Assembly (NCBI RefSeq): GCF_004793635.1
Contig: NZ_SRXV01000002.1
Location: 620,001 to 684,000, forward strand
Direction of reading: 5' to 3'
Origin: Marinicauda pacifica
GTDB taxonomy: Bacteria > Pseudomonadota > Alphaproteobacteria > Caulobacterales > Maricaulaceae
Length of the DNA: 64,000 bases
The notes under the pieces were generated by a model, which searched no databases, was not told the origin of the DNA, and saw nothing but the letters and a program-made list of their open reading frames with translations. Each line of letters opens with the position of its first letter. Position 1 is the first letter of the stretch. Positions 1 to 8,145 of this stretch are shown piece after piece. The position numbers were made by a program, and so were the translations under genes.

Positions 1-2748
1 GGCCATCAGCCCGATCAGCATGACCAGACCGATCTGGGAGTAGATGTTGAGCGACGTCCCAGTCAGGAGGAGAGCGTATACCGCTGCGGCCAGGGCGAAG
101 GGCACCGTGAAAACGATCACGATCGGGCTAGTCAGGCTCTCGAACTGGGCAACGAGCACCAGGAAGACGATGACGAGCGCGAAGACGTAGGTGAGCAACA
201 AGTCGCGCGACGTCTCGCCCAGCGTCTCCGCCTCGCCCTGCAGCAGCATTTCGATGTCTTCGGGCAATGTCTCTTCGGCTAGACGTTCGATCTCTGCGAC
301 CGCATCGGCCAACGCTGTCCCGCTCGCAATGTCGGCTTCCAGCTCGATCGAACGGCGCTGTTCGGTGCGATCAAGTTCGGCGGCAACGCCCTGCTCGACA
401 ATCGTGGTGAGGCTGGAGATCGGGACCAGGTCTCCGTTCTGCGAACGAACGTACAGATTGCGCAGGTCTGCCGGGCTGCGGATCGCGCCGGTAACCGACT
501 GGAGATAGATCGGGATGGCCTGGTCGCGAACGTTGAGGTCGACCAGGTCGTCGCCGTCGACCATCACACGCAGCGTTGCGGCCAAATCCTCCAGCGACAC
601 ACCGAGATCTGCTGCCCGGCGCCGGTCGATCTGAAGCGAGATCTGTGGCTGTGTCGGCTGGTAGGACAGCTCGGAATTGGACAGGATATCCGATTGTGTC
701 TCGACCGCGGTGACGAGGGCGCGGGCCGCCGTGTAGATCTCGTCATACTGGGCTCCGGTCAGGGCAACCTCCAGCCCGCTGCGCCCGCCGCCTACATCGA
801 GGCTTCCGCGCCCGAACACCGAGACTCGCGAGCCAGGAATGCGCGAGAGAGGCTCTTCCAGCGCCGCGATCAAGTCCTGCTGCGAGATGTCGCGCGACTC
901 CCAGTCGGCCAGGCGCACGGTCATGCCGATCCGGTTGAGGTCATAGCGCCCGATGACGGTGAATACGGACTCTATAACGCCACTATCGAGATAGGGCTGG
1001 AGGACCGCCTCGATCTCGACGGCTTCCTGCTCCATGTAATCCAGGCCAACCCCGTCCGGCCCGGTCGCAAACACGCTGATCTGGCCGCGATCCTCCTCAG
1101 GCACCAGCTCGCGCTCGAGCGCAAAGACGCACGCGACAGCCCCGGCCGCAAGCGCGACCGCGATCGCCGTGGTCGCCCAGGGCCGGCCGAGGGCGAGCGA
1201 GAGCACGGATGCGTAGCGCGCATTCAGCCAGCTGCCGACCCGGTCGAGGCGCTTGCCAACGCCTTTCGGTTCGCCCGAAAGGGTCAGGCGCGCGCCCAGT
1301 GCCGGCACCAGGCTCAGAGCGACGAAGGAGGAGATTGCGACGGCAATGGCGAGCGTGAAGCCGAATTCGCGGAACAACCGCCCTGCCGTCGATGGCAGGA
1401 AGGAGATTGGCACGAAGACCGAAATCAGCACGGCGCTGGTCGCGACCACCGCAAAGAAAACCTGCCGCGTGCCCAGCACCGCAGCGGCTTTGCGCCCGAT
1501 CCCCTGCCTCTGAAGACGCTGGATATTCTCCAGCACGACAATGGCGTCGTCCACGATCAGCCCGGTGGCCAACACCAGGGCGAGAAGCGTCAGAAGATTG
1601 ATTGAGAACCCCATCGCCCAGATGCCCACCACGGCCCCGATGAGGGCAGTCGGGATGGCGGTCGAGGGGATGAGCGTGGCGCGCGCCTTGCCGAAAAAGA
1701 TCCAGATCGTGACCATCACGATGGCCACGGTGATGAGGAGTGTGATCAGAACTTCTCGAACCGATTGCTTGATGAAGACCGCGTCGTCTGAGGTCACGAC
1801 AAATTCCAGATCGTCAAAGCGCGCGTTGAGCTCGCCGACGATCTCGTTGGCGGCGTTGGAGATTTCGATGGTGTTCGATTGGGCCTGACGCACGATGCCC
1901 AGCCCGATGATCGGGCTGCCATCCAGCCGCACGAAATTCGTGGCGTCGGCGGGCGCGAAGAAAGCTTCGGCGACATCGCCCACGCGCACCTCGTCACGGA
2001 TCAGAACCTCCCTGATCAGTTCCGGGGTGCCAGCCGTGGCCTCGGCCCGGACAAGCAGGGATTGCTGAGTGGAGGCAAAGCTGCCGACGGGAACATCGTA
2101 GGGCGCCTGGCGCAGCGCATCGGCGACGTCGGTGACGGTCAGGCCAAACCGGTTCAAGCGCAGCGGATCCAGCACGACACGAAGCTGGCGTTCCCGCGTG
2201 CCGAACAGATTGACGCTGGCCACACCGTCTATGGCCAGGAATTCCGGGACAATGTCGTTCTCGATGCGCTCGGTCAGGGCCTGAACATCGTATTCGTCGG
2301 CCAGCACGGCGATCTGCATGATGGCGGAGGCATCTTCGTCGGCCTTGACGACAACCAGTTCGTCGACCCGGTCGGGCAAATCCTCCTCAACGCGGTTGAC
2401 GGCTTCGCGCACATCCGACGCCGCTGTATCGAGGTCGATACCGGGATTGAATTCTACCCGGATACGCGAGCTATTTTCTTCGCTGGCCGAACGAATTTCG
2501 CGAACTCCGGAGACCCGGGCAACGGCGCCTTCGAGGAGCGAGGTCACTTCGGAGTCCACCGTTTCCGGGGCGGCGCCTGGATAGGCCGCATCGACCGATA
2601 CGACCGGCCGGTCCACATCGGGCAATTCGCGCACTTCGATACCGAAAATCGCTGCCAGGCCCGCGATAATGATCAACAAATTCATCACACCGGCCAGCAA
2701 GGGGCGCTTGACCGCCAGTGCGGGCAGATCGGAAAGACCGGTTTTCAT
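1..2748 (-). CDS. RND efflux transporter permease (HAE1/AcrB-like), C-terminus beyond window
   Basis: An open frame of 916 codons runs off the left edge. The protein begins MKTGLSDLPALAVKRPLL, followed by an N-terminal membrane helix with an FGIEVRELPDVDRP segment typical of hydrophobe/amphiphile RND pumps. A large periplasmic domain, a multi-helix block (ITLLITVAIVMVTIWIF; GLIVDDAIVVLENI) and the second periplasmic repeat follow. AcrB-type pumps are about 1,030 residues, so roughly 110 residues are missing. It is the inner-membrane, proton-driven part of a tripartite pump. The start overlaps the adaptor stop by 4 bp (ATGA), so the two are translationally coupled. The substrate cannot be told from sequence. 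Confidence 0.93.
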   Translation of the reverse strand, partial: MKTGLSDLPALAVKRPLLAGVMNLLIIIAGLAAIFGIEVRELPDVDRPVVSVDAAYPGAAPETVDSEVTSLLEGAVARVSGVREIRSASEENSSRIRVEFNPGIDLDTAASDVREAVNRVEEDLPDRVDELVVVKADEDASAIMQIAVLADEYDVQALTERIENDIVPEFLAIDGVASVNLFGTRERQLRVVLDPLRLNRFGLTVTDVADALRQAPYDVPVGSFASTQQSLLVRAEATAGTPELIREVLIRDEVRVGDVAEAFFAPADATNFVRLDGSPIIGLGIVRQAQSNTIEISNAANEIVGELNARFDDLEFVVTSDDAVFIKQSVREVLITLLITVAIVMVTIWIFFGKARATLIPSTAIPTALIGAVVGIWAMGFSINLLTLLALVLATGLIVDDAIVVLENIQRLQRQGIGRKAAAVLGTRQVFFAVVATSAVLISVFVPISFLPSTAGRLFREFGFTLAIAVAISSFVALSLVPALGARLTLSGEPKGVGKRLDRVGSWLNARYASVLSLALGRPWATTAIAVALAAGAVACVFALERELVPEEDRGQISVFATGPDGVGLDYMEQEAVEIEAVLQPYLDSGVIESVFTVIGRYDLNRIGMTVRLADWESRDISQQDLIAALEEPLSRIPGSRVSVFGRGSLDVGGGRSGLEVALTGAQYDEIYTAARALVTAVETQSDILSNSELSYQPTQPQISLQIDRRRAADLGVSLEDLAATLRVMVDGDDLVDLNVRDQAIPIYLQSVTGAIRSPADLRNLYVRSQNGDLVPISSLTTIVEQGVAAELDRTEQRRSIELEADIASGTALADAVAEIERLAEETLPEDIEMLLQGEAETLGETSRDLLLTYVFALVIVFLVLVAQFESLTSPIVIVFTVPFALAAAVYALLLTGTSLNIYSQIGLVMLIGLMA

Positions 2749-3830
2749 TGCGAGGCCTCCCCGGTTGCATTCAGGGCGGGTGAGCCGTCGTCGGAGACCG
2801 GCGTGACCGGCGTCCCTTCACGCACTTTCTGCACGCCCTGATCGACGATCAACGAGCCTTCTTCAAGTTCACCGCGGACCAGCACGTAACCCTGTTCGCG
2901 CGAAACGATGGTGACCGGAACGCGGTGTGCCTGCCCGTCGCGCACCGCCCAGACATACGAACCTTCGCCGCCCCACAGGATCGCTGCCTCCGGGATGGCA
3001 GGATAGGACTGGCCCGGAATGGAGAAGCCCACCCGGAAGCTCATCCCGGGCCGTAACAGGTCGTCGGTGTTGGGAATGGCCGCGCGCACGGCAAAGGTGC
3101 GTTGAACCGGGTCGATCTGGGAGTCGATGGCGCGAATTTCGGCCTCTATCGAGCGGTCCGGCCCGGAAAACGGACGTGCCTGGACCGTGTCAGATATCGA
3201 AATCTGCGAGTAGACCTCTTCGGGAACGGCGAAATCGACCGTGAGAACGGACCGATCGTCGAGCCGGGTGATGACGGTCGTGGATGTGATCCGGACCCCG
3301 GCATCGATATCTGTCAGCCCGACATGGCCGGAAAACGGTGCGCGGACTGTGCGCTTGCGCAGGGCGAGCTGGGCTTGTTCGAGCTCGATGCGCGCCGAAT
3401 CCAGGGCGGTGCGGGCCTGATCGATCTGCGCCGCGGAAACCGCGCCTGTGCCCTCAATTCTCTCGTAGCGTTCGAGGAGCTGCTCGGCCTGAGCGACGGC
3501 GACGCGTGCCAGGCGCACGGCCAGCTGCTCTTCCTCGCTGTCGAGCTCTGCCAGCGTCTCGCCTTCCTCGACATAGTCGCCGGCCTCGAAGGCAACGCGC
3601 GTCACCTCCCCGCTCGTTTCGGGATAGATGATTGCGCTCTGCCGGGCGCGAGCGCTCCCGACAACCTCGATGCGCCGGTCTTCCTGGCGGTAACCGATCT
3701 CATGGGGAACGATGCGCACGTCCTCGGGCTCGCGCGCCGCCGGTTCCTCTTCCGCACACGCGGTGAGTCCGGCAAACAATCCCAGGAGGGCGAGGCGTAC
3801 GAGCTGCTTGGGGCCGGCGCGATAAACCAT
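2745..3830 (-). CDS. RND efflux periplasmic adaptor (MFP) lipoprotein
   Basis: A 361-residue membrane fusion protein. The N-terminus carries a lipoprotein signal (LLGLFAGLTAC) that would be cut before the Cys. It continues with a biotinyl-lipoyl-like half motif (YPETSGEVTRVAFEAGDYVE), a coiled-coil hairpin rich in Ala/Gln/Glu around residues 90-140, the second lipoyl half (VRAPFSGHVGLTDIDAG) and a beta-barrel region. It links the permease to an outer-membrane channel that is not in this window. I chose the ATG at 3830 because it starts directly before the signal peptide; an in-frame start at 3992 would add 54 residues unlike a signal sequence. First gene of a two-gene operon with the permease. 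Confidence 0.92.
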   Translation of the reverse strand: MVYRAGPKQLVRLALLGLFAGLTACAEEEPAAREPEDVRIVPHEIGYRQEDRRIEVVGSARARQSAIIYPETSGEVTRVAFEAGDYVEEGETLAELDSEEEQLAVRLARVAVAQAEQLLERYERIEGTGAVSAAQIDQARTALDSARIELEQAQLALRKRTVRAPFSGHVGLTDIDAGVRITSTTVITRLDDRSVLTVDFAVPEEVYSQISISDTVQARPFSGPDRSIEAEIRAIDSQIDPVQRTFAVRAAIPNTDDLLRPGMSFRVGFSIPGQSYPAIPEAAILWGGEGSYVWAVRDGQAHRVPVTIVSREQGYVLVRGELEEGSLIVDQGVQKVREGTPVTPVSDDGSPALNATGEASQ

Positions 3831-3957
3831 CGGCGAGGACGTCCTTTCAACTGGAGCGCTGCGCAAGATAGGCCGGGCGCGGCGCGGACCAAATGGAATC
3901 CGGGACGGCGCGCGTTTGTCGTCTCGACCTGGGCTGCGCGGTGCGCCGGTGAGGAGC

Positions 3958-4704
3958 TCAGGTGGACAGAAAGCGGACCGTGCCGTGATCAAGACGCGCC
4001 GCCGTCAATCGGTGCGTGGCGTAGGCGCCGGTATCAAGCCCGATCCGCCGGCCGTCATTGACCGGAGTGTCCTCGGGCGTATGCCCGTGCACGATGATGC
4101 GTTCCAGCTTGCGGTTATCGTTCAGGAAGGCGTCGCGAATCCATAGATATTCCGCCTCCCCCTGTCCGCTCAAGGCGAGGTCGGGGTCCACGCCGGCATG
4201 AACAAAGAGATAGCATCCGCGTTCGATCGACAGCTCGAGTGACGTATAAAAAGCGAGATGGTCTGCCGGCAGAAGCGATGTGAAGCGTTCCTGGATGGAG
4301 TCCCAGCGCGTTCCGTCGGTCAATGCGGGAAGGGAAACGCCGTAGGAGACCAAGGTCTCCAGTCCGCCGAACTGCGCCCAGCTCGCACCGACTTGAGGGT
4401 CGTCGAGAAAATCAAGCAGGGTGGCTTCGTGATTGCCCTTCAGGAACCGCGCCGACAGTGTCGCGTGGCCACGAAAGGCGAGGAGACGATCGACGACGGC
4501 GCGCGACTCGCGACCCCGATCGATATAATCGCCCAGAAAGATGATCTCTGCGTCGCGACCGGCTGCGTCGTCCTCGATCTGGCCCAGAAGGCGTTCAAGC
4601 AGGTCGCGGCGACCATGAATGTCCCCGACCGCATAGATCAGATTCTCCGGCGCGGCCGGGCGCACGACGTCATTGCGCAGCGCCTTGATGATCTTCGCAA
4701 ACAT
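3958..4704 (-). CDS. Metallophosphoesterase, PPP-type serine/threonine phosphatase-like
   Basis: A 248-residue calcineurin-like phosphoesterase. The PPP signature runs in order: GDIHGR near residue 28, GDYIDRG near 60, GNHE near 92, then VHAGVD and VHGHTP in the C-terminal half. These supply the dinuclear metal site. Family members dephosphorylate phosphoproteins or diadenosine polyphosphates; the sequence does not settle which. It is cytoplasmic, with no signal peptide. An in-frame GTG lies one codon before the chosen ATG. It stands alone between the efflux operon and the cysteine-peptidase gene, transcribed in the same direction as both. Confidence 0.88.
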   Translation of the reverse strand: MFAKIIKALRNDVVRPAAPENLIYAVGDIHGRRDLLERLLGQIEDDAAGRDAEIIFLGDYIDRGRESRAVVDRLLAFRGHATLSARFLKGNHEATLLDFLDDPQVGASWAQFGGLETLVSYGVSLPALTDGTRWDSIQERFTSLLPADHLAFYTSLELSIERGCYLFVHAGVDPDLALSGQGEAEYLWIRDAFLNDNRKLERIIVHGHTPEDTPVNDGRRIGLDTGAYATHRLTAARLDHGTVRFLST

Positions 4705-4796
4705 CACACCGGTCCGTCCGTTCAGCCGATGGCGAGCTTAGGGGCCGGCGCTATGCAATCAAGACTTGGCGGCAGGCCCCGGCCGAGCGGCTCAGC

Positions 4797-5615
4797 CTAG
4801 CTGATCCGGCGCCAGTCGAGCACATCTGCGCTCGCCTGCATCGTGAGCCAAGTATAGCCGGTCTGGTCCCAGCCGCGCACCCAGGGCGAGGTATTGTCCA
4901 GGACAAAGTCACCCGCGCTGGTGCGAACAATGAGCACGGCATGCATGCCGGTCGCGTTGGAGTGCGCGGTTGCCAAAGCCAGCGCCTCCTGCGGCAGACC
5001 GGCCTCGAGCAACATGGCGCGTTTCTCCAGTGCGAAGTCTTCGCAGTCCCCGACCGGGGCGCGGTTCTCGCGCAACGGCATCACCCAGTACTCGCTCAGC
5101 CCGTAATTCTCCTCGTCGGGGACCCAGCGAATCCGGCCATTGATGACACGGTTCACGCGCGCCAGCTGGGCGAAGAGTTCAGGTGTCGCCTCCAGCCGCT
5201 TCGCGTCGTTTCGAGCGGGCTGGACAGTTCGCGCTTCGGCCAGAATATCCGGCTCGACGGTCGCCGGCGCCGCGCTGGCAAGAATCGATTTGGAATAGAC
5301 GCCGGCAGGGGCCGCGATCTTGATGTCGGTCATGTCGGGTGCGTTGGCGCCGCCCCCGGTGGCCGGTGTCGAGATCGAACCGTCTGTTTGTTCGAGCTGG
5401 CTGCGGCTCGAGTGCTCCCCGCACGCCTCCGGCGTCGCAACGCAGAATACCTGCAAGCCGGTCGGCGCATCGACCCTCGGTCCCAGGGCGATGGAGGTGG
5501 AGGTCGGGCTGGTCGTTGCGCAGGCGGCGAGCGCCATGAGCCCGGCCAGTGCAAGGCTCGCACGCGACGCCGAACGCGCAATTCTGGAAATGGTTCTGGC
5601 GACCGGTTTGGACAT
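4797..5615 (-). CDS. Transglutaminase-like cysteine peptidase (BTLCP, LapG-type)
   Basis: A 272-residue exported protein. It opens with an Arg-rich n-region and the lipobox-like segment ALAGLMALAACATT, then a low-complexity linker. The C-terminal catalytic domain shows the BTLCP pattern: Cys-Asp in GDCEDFALEKR, His in THSNATGMHAVLIV and Asp in FVLDNTSPW. LapG, the known model of this family, is a periplasmic protease that releases biofilm adhesins under c-di-GMP control; the same role here is inference, and no LapD partner is in the window. The ATG at 5615 has a good GGGAG Shine-Dalgarno; a TTG 42 bp upstream is less likely. The upstream region is AT-rich and holds a 20-bp palindrome. Confidence 0.85.
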   Translation of the reverse strand: MSKPVARTISRIARSASRASLALAGLMALAACATTSPTSTSIALGPRVDAPTGLQVFCVATPEACGEHSSRSQLEQTDGSISTPATGGGANAPDMTDIKIAAPAGVYSKSILASAAPATVEPDILAEARTVQPARNDAKRLEATPELFAQLARVNRVINGRIRWVPDEENYGLSEYWVMPLRENRAPVGDCEDFALEKRAMLLEAGLPQEALALATAHSNATGMHAVLIVRTSAGDFVLDNTSPWVRGWDQTGYTWLTMQASADVLDWRRIS

Positions 5616-5721
5616 CGGTTTCACTCCCGCTTCTCTGGGGGAATGAAAGACCGGCAAGCACTAATCTTTAATTATGATATATAGTGAACCGTAATTAACG
5701 TTAAAAACGTAATAACCAACT

Positions 5722-5741
5722 ATATTGAATATCTTCAATAT
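5722..5741. promoter_or_regulatory. 20-bp palindrome, possible operator of the LapG-like gene
   Basis: ATATTGAA and TTCAATAT form a perfect 8-bp inverted repeat separated by TATC. It lies about 107 bp upstream of the peptidase start, inside a 140-bp AT-rich stretch (5658-5800) that contrasts sharply with the GC-rich surroundings. A second exact palindrome, TTAACGTTAA, lies at 5695-5704. The size and symmetry suit a dimeric regulator site; the regulator is unknown. Confidence 0.5.
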
Positions 5742-5800
5742 TGATAACAGAGTCGTAAAATATATGGTTAATACATGGTAACGTTGTACACATGCGAAAA

Positions 5801-5823
5801 CGCCGCTGCAATTGGCAGCGGCG
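5801..5823 (-). terminator. Rho-independent terminator of the small membrane-protein gene
   Basis: A perfect 9-bp stem (CGCCGCTGC / GCAGCGGCG) with a 5-nt loop. On the minus strand it is followed by TTTTCG. It lies 34 bp after the stop of the 92-residue gene, so it insulates that gene from the peptidase promoter region. Confidence 0.75.
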
Positions 5824-5856
5824 TCTATCCAATATTTCTAGGTGAGTCTGGAGGCG

Positions 5857-6135
5857 TTAGCCGACGATCGTCATCAGCGCGTAGATCGCACCGCCGAGTG
5901 CGGCCCAGAACGCGGTGCAGGCGCCGATCAGCAGGGCCGTCGTCTGCCTGGCCGACCATGGCGTGCTGTGCGTGGGTGCGTAGAGCGAGCGGCTGAGCGT
6001 GTCTTGCAACGCAAGCGCGGGCGATGGTGCATAGCTCGCGCCGGAAAGGTCAGTCGTCAATTCGGGGCGCGCATCCTTGATCTCGCTCAACGGCGTGATG
6101 GATGTGGTATCAAATGATTTCAGCCGTGCAGCCAT
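5857..6135 (-). CDS. Small hypothetical protein with C-terminal membrane helix
   Basis: 92 residues. The first two thirds are soluble and Ser/Thr/Leu-rich. The C-terminus holds one hydrophobic helix (TTALLIGACTAFWAALGGAI), suggesting a tail-anchored or single-pass inner-membrane protein. No family is recognised. It sits between galE and the LapG-like peptidase with its own terminator. Codon use looks like the host, so it is probably a real lineage-specific gene. Confidence 0.6.
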   Translation of the reverse strand: MAARLKSFDTTSITPLSEIKDARPELTTDLSGASYAPSPALALQDTLSRSLYAPTHSTPWSARQTTALLIGACTAFWAALGGAIYALMTIVG

Positions 6136-6220
6136 GGCTTCTTCCCCTTCGGCAACCCTTGAGTGAGTCTATAGGGCAAGGCCAGCTAAAATTTCGCTAA
6201 GCACTATGCTTAATAAGGCG

Positions 6221-7213
6221 TCACACCCCCCACCGTGGGGCATGAAACCGCCATGCATCGGCAATTATAGTTTGCGGGTCAGAGCGTTGAGGGGCGAAGC
6301 CTAGAACCTCACGGGCGAGTGTCGTGTCGGCGAGCAGGCGTTCGGCATCGCCCGGGCGCCTGGGATGAACGTCGTGAGGCACGCGCTGACCGGTGACCGT
6401 TTCCACCGCATCGAGAATCTCGCGCACCGAAAAGCCATTGCCCGTGCCCAGATTGCAGGCGAGTCCGCCTTCGACCTCGAACAGCCGGTCGAGCGCGGCC
6501 AGGTGGGCATCGGCCAGATCCATCACGTGAACATAATCGCGAATGCAGGTCCCGTCCGGCGTGTCGTAATCTTCTCCGAACAGCTTCATGCGGCCACCCA
6601 ACCCCGCCGCGGCCCTCAGGGCGTTGGGGATGAGGTGGGTTTCGGGATCGTGCTCCTCGCCGATCTCCCCGTCCGGGCTGGCGCCGGCCGCATTGAAGTA
6701 GCGCAGTGCCGCGTAGCGCAAGCCTTCGCCACGCGAGACGTCGCGCAGCATCTGCTCCACAGCGAGCTTGGTGCGCCCGTAGACGCTGACTGGGGTCTGG
6801 GGCTCGGCTTCGGTCAGAGGCAAGCGCTCCGGCTCGCCATAGGTCGCGCAGGTGGAGGAAAAGACCAGCTTGTCATTGCCCGCGCACTTCATCGCCTGGA
6901 GCAGGGTGATCACGCCGCCGACATTATTGTCCCAGAAGTCGAGCGGGCGCTGCTCGCCGATGCCGACCTCGATAAACGCGGCGAAATGCATGACGGCATC
7001 GGGCGCATATTGGGAAAAAGCGCTGTCCAGATCCGCGCGGCTGCGGACATCGCCCTCGACCAGCGGACCCCATTTGACCGCGTGGCGATGTCCGGAGGAC
7101 AAATTATCGAAGACGACCGGCCTATCTCCCCGGGCCGCAAGCGCCTTGCAGATATGGGCGCCGATATATCCGGCCCCTCCGACCACCAGGACTGTCTTGG
7201 CCGCCTTGCTCAT
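6221..7213 (-). CDS. galE: UDP-glucose 4-epimerase
   Basis: A 330-residue extended SDR enzyme that interconverts UDP-glucose and UDP-galactose using bound NAD. Visible signatures are the Rossmann glycine motif VVGGAGYIGAH at the N-terminus, FDNLSSGH, the catalytic Ser/Tyr/Lys set (SSTCATYGEP, then VYGRTKLAVE) and YFNAAGASPDGEIGE. The length is normal for GalE. The ATG at 7213 is preceded by AGGAG at 6-nt spacing; ATGs one or more codons upstream fit less well. It is the last gene of the minus-strand exopolysaccharide cluster and probably supplies UDP-Gal for the polymer. Confidence 0.95.
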   Translation of the reverse strand: MSKAAKTVLVVGGAGYIGAHICKALAARGDRPVVFDNLSSGHRHAVKWGPLVEGDVRSRADLDSAFSQYAPDAVMHFAAFIEVGIGEQRPLDFWDNNVGGVITLLQAMKCAGNDKLVFSSTCATYGEPERLPLTEAEPQTPVSVYGRTKLAVEQMLRDVSRGEGLRYAALRYFNAAGASPDGEIGEEHDPETHLIPNALRAAAGLGGRMKLFGEDYDTPDGTCIRDYVHVMDLADAHLAALDRLFEVEGGLACNLGTGNGFSVREILDAVETVTGQRVPHDVHPRRPGDAERLLADTTLAREVLGFAPQRSDPQTIIADAWRFHAPRWGV

Positions 7214-7303
7214 CATGGTCTCCTGACTTGCCACCATGCGGCAACGGAGCCGAGCCCGCGGCCGCGGTCAATGGGCCTTTTCGGGAAGGGATGTAGACTG
7301 GGC

Positions 7304-8020
7304 CTAGAACGCGCCCCGGCGCAGCAGCACGGCCGGCACCGTCAGCAGAATGATCCGGAGATCGCTCCAGATCGACCAGGTGCGGACATAGTCGGCATCC
7401 ATCTCCACCCGGGTATCGTAGTCGATATGATTGCGGCCGGAGACCTGCCATGCGCCGGTCAGCCCGGGACGGGTGGCCGCGTAGTACTTGAAGCGATCAC
7501 CGTATTTGATCACCTCTTCGTGGACGATCGGCCGGGGCCCGACAACGGACATCTGGCCGCGCACGATATTGATGAGCTGGGGAAGCTCGTCCAGACTGGT
7601 CTTGCGCAGGAAGGCGCCGACGCGGGTAATGCGCGGGTCGTGGCGTAACTTGTGATCCTTGGCCCATTCGGCTGCCGCATCAGGATTGTCGGCCAGATGC
7701 TGACGCAGGCGATCCTCGGCATCCACCACCATCGAGCGGAATTTCAGGCACTGAAAGGTTCGCCCGTGCACGCCGTATCGGCGGTGGGCAAACATCGCCG
7801 GCCCGCCATCGCCAAGCTTGACCAACAGGCAGATAAGAAGAAAAGCGGGAGCGAGAAAGACCAGCGCGAGCGATGCGAGGGTCACATCGAGAGCGCGCTT
7901 GGCCACGCTGTTTCGCGGGAGCTGTTTGATATGGTTCTCACCCATGAGCTGGGCATCAGTGAGGCCGGCGCCGCCGATATTCGTATTCACCCCAGCCTCC
8001 AAGCCCAGAAAGGAAAGCAA
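7304..8020 (-). CDS. Initiating sugar transferase (polyprenyl glycosylphosphotransferase)
   Basis: A 238-residue monotopic phosphoglycosyl transferase of the WbaP/PssY type. After a short N-terminal extension it has a membrane helix ([20 protein letters not shown]) and then the catalytic block: [37 protein letters not shown] and [15 protein letters not shown]. It transfers a sugar-1-phosphate to undecaprenyl phosphate to start a repeat unit. The extra N-terminal membrane domain of full-length WbaP is absent, so this is the small catalytic-core form. An ATG at 7945 is an alternative start. It lies downstream of the tyrosine autokinase in the EPS cluster. Confidence 0.92.
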   Translation of the reverse strand: MLSFLGLEAGVNTNIGGAGLTDAQLMGENHIKQLPRNSVAKRALDVTLASLALVFLAPAFLLICLLVKLGDGGPAMFAHRRYGVHGRTFQCLKFRSMVVDAEDRLRQHLADNPDAAAEWAKDHKLRHDPRITRVGAFLRKTSLDELPQLINIVRGQMSVVGPRPIVHEEVIKYGDRFKYYAATRPGLTGAWQVSGRNHIDYDTRVEMDADYVRTWSIWSDLRIILLTVPAVLLRRGAF

Positions 8021-8145
8021 CTATTCCACTAGGGCAACTTATACGCGAATTCCACGACAGTTTATAGCGGCTGCGCTCGGGATTCATCAATCTGTTGATC
8101 GGTGTGGCATTGCTGCACCGCAACATAGGACACGCGGCGCGCACC

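Noticed and set aside
191..2841. Long plus-strand open frames opposite the RND permease
   Set aside because: They are antisense shadows of a GC-rich gene; the minus-strand frame has continuous RND homology-like motifs.
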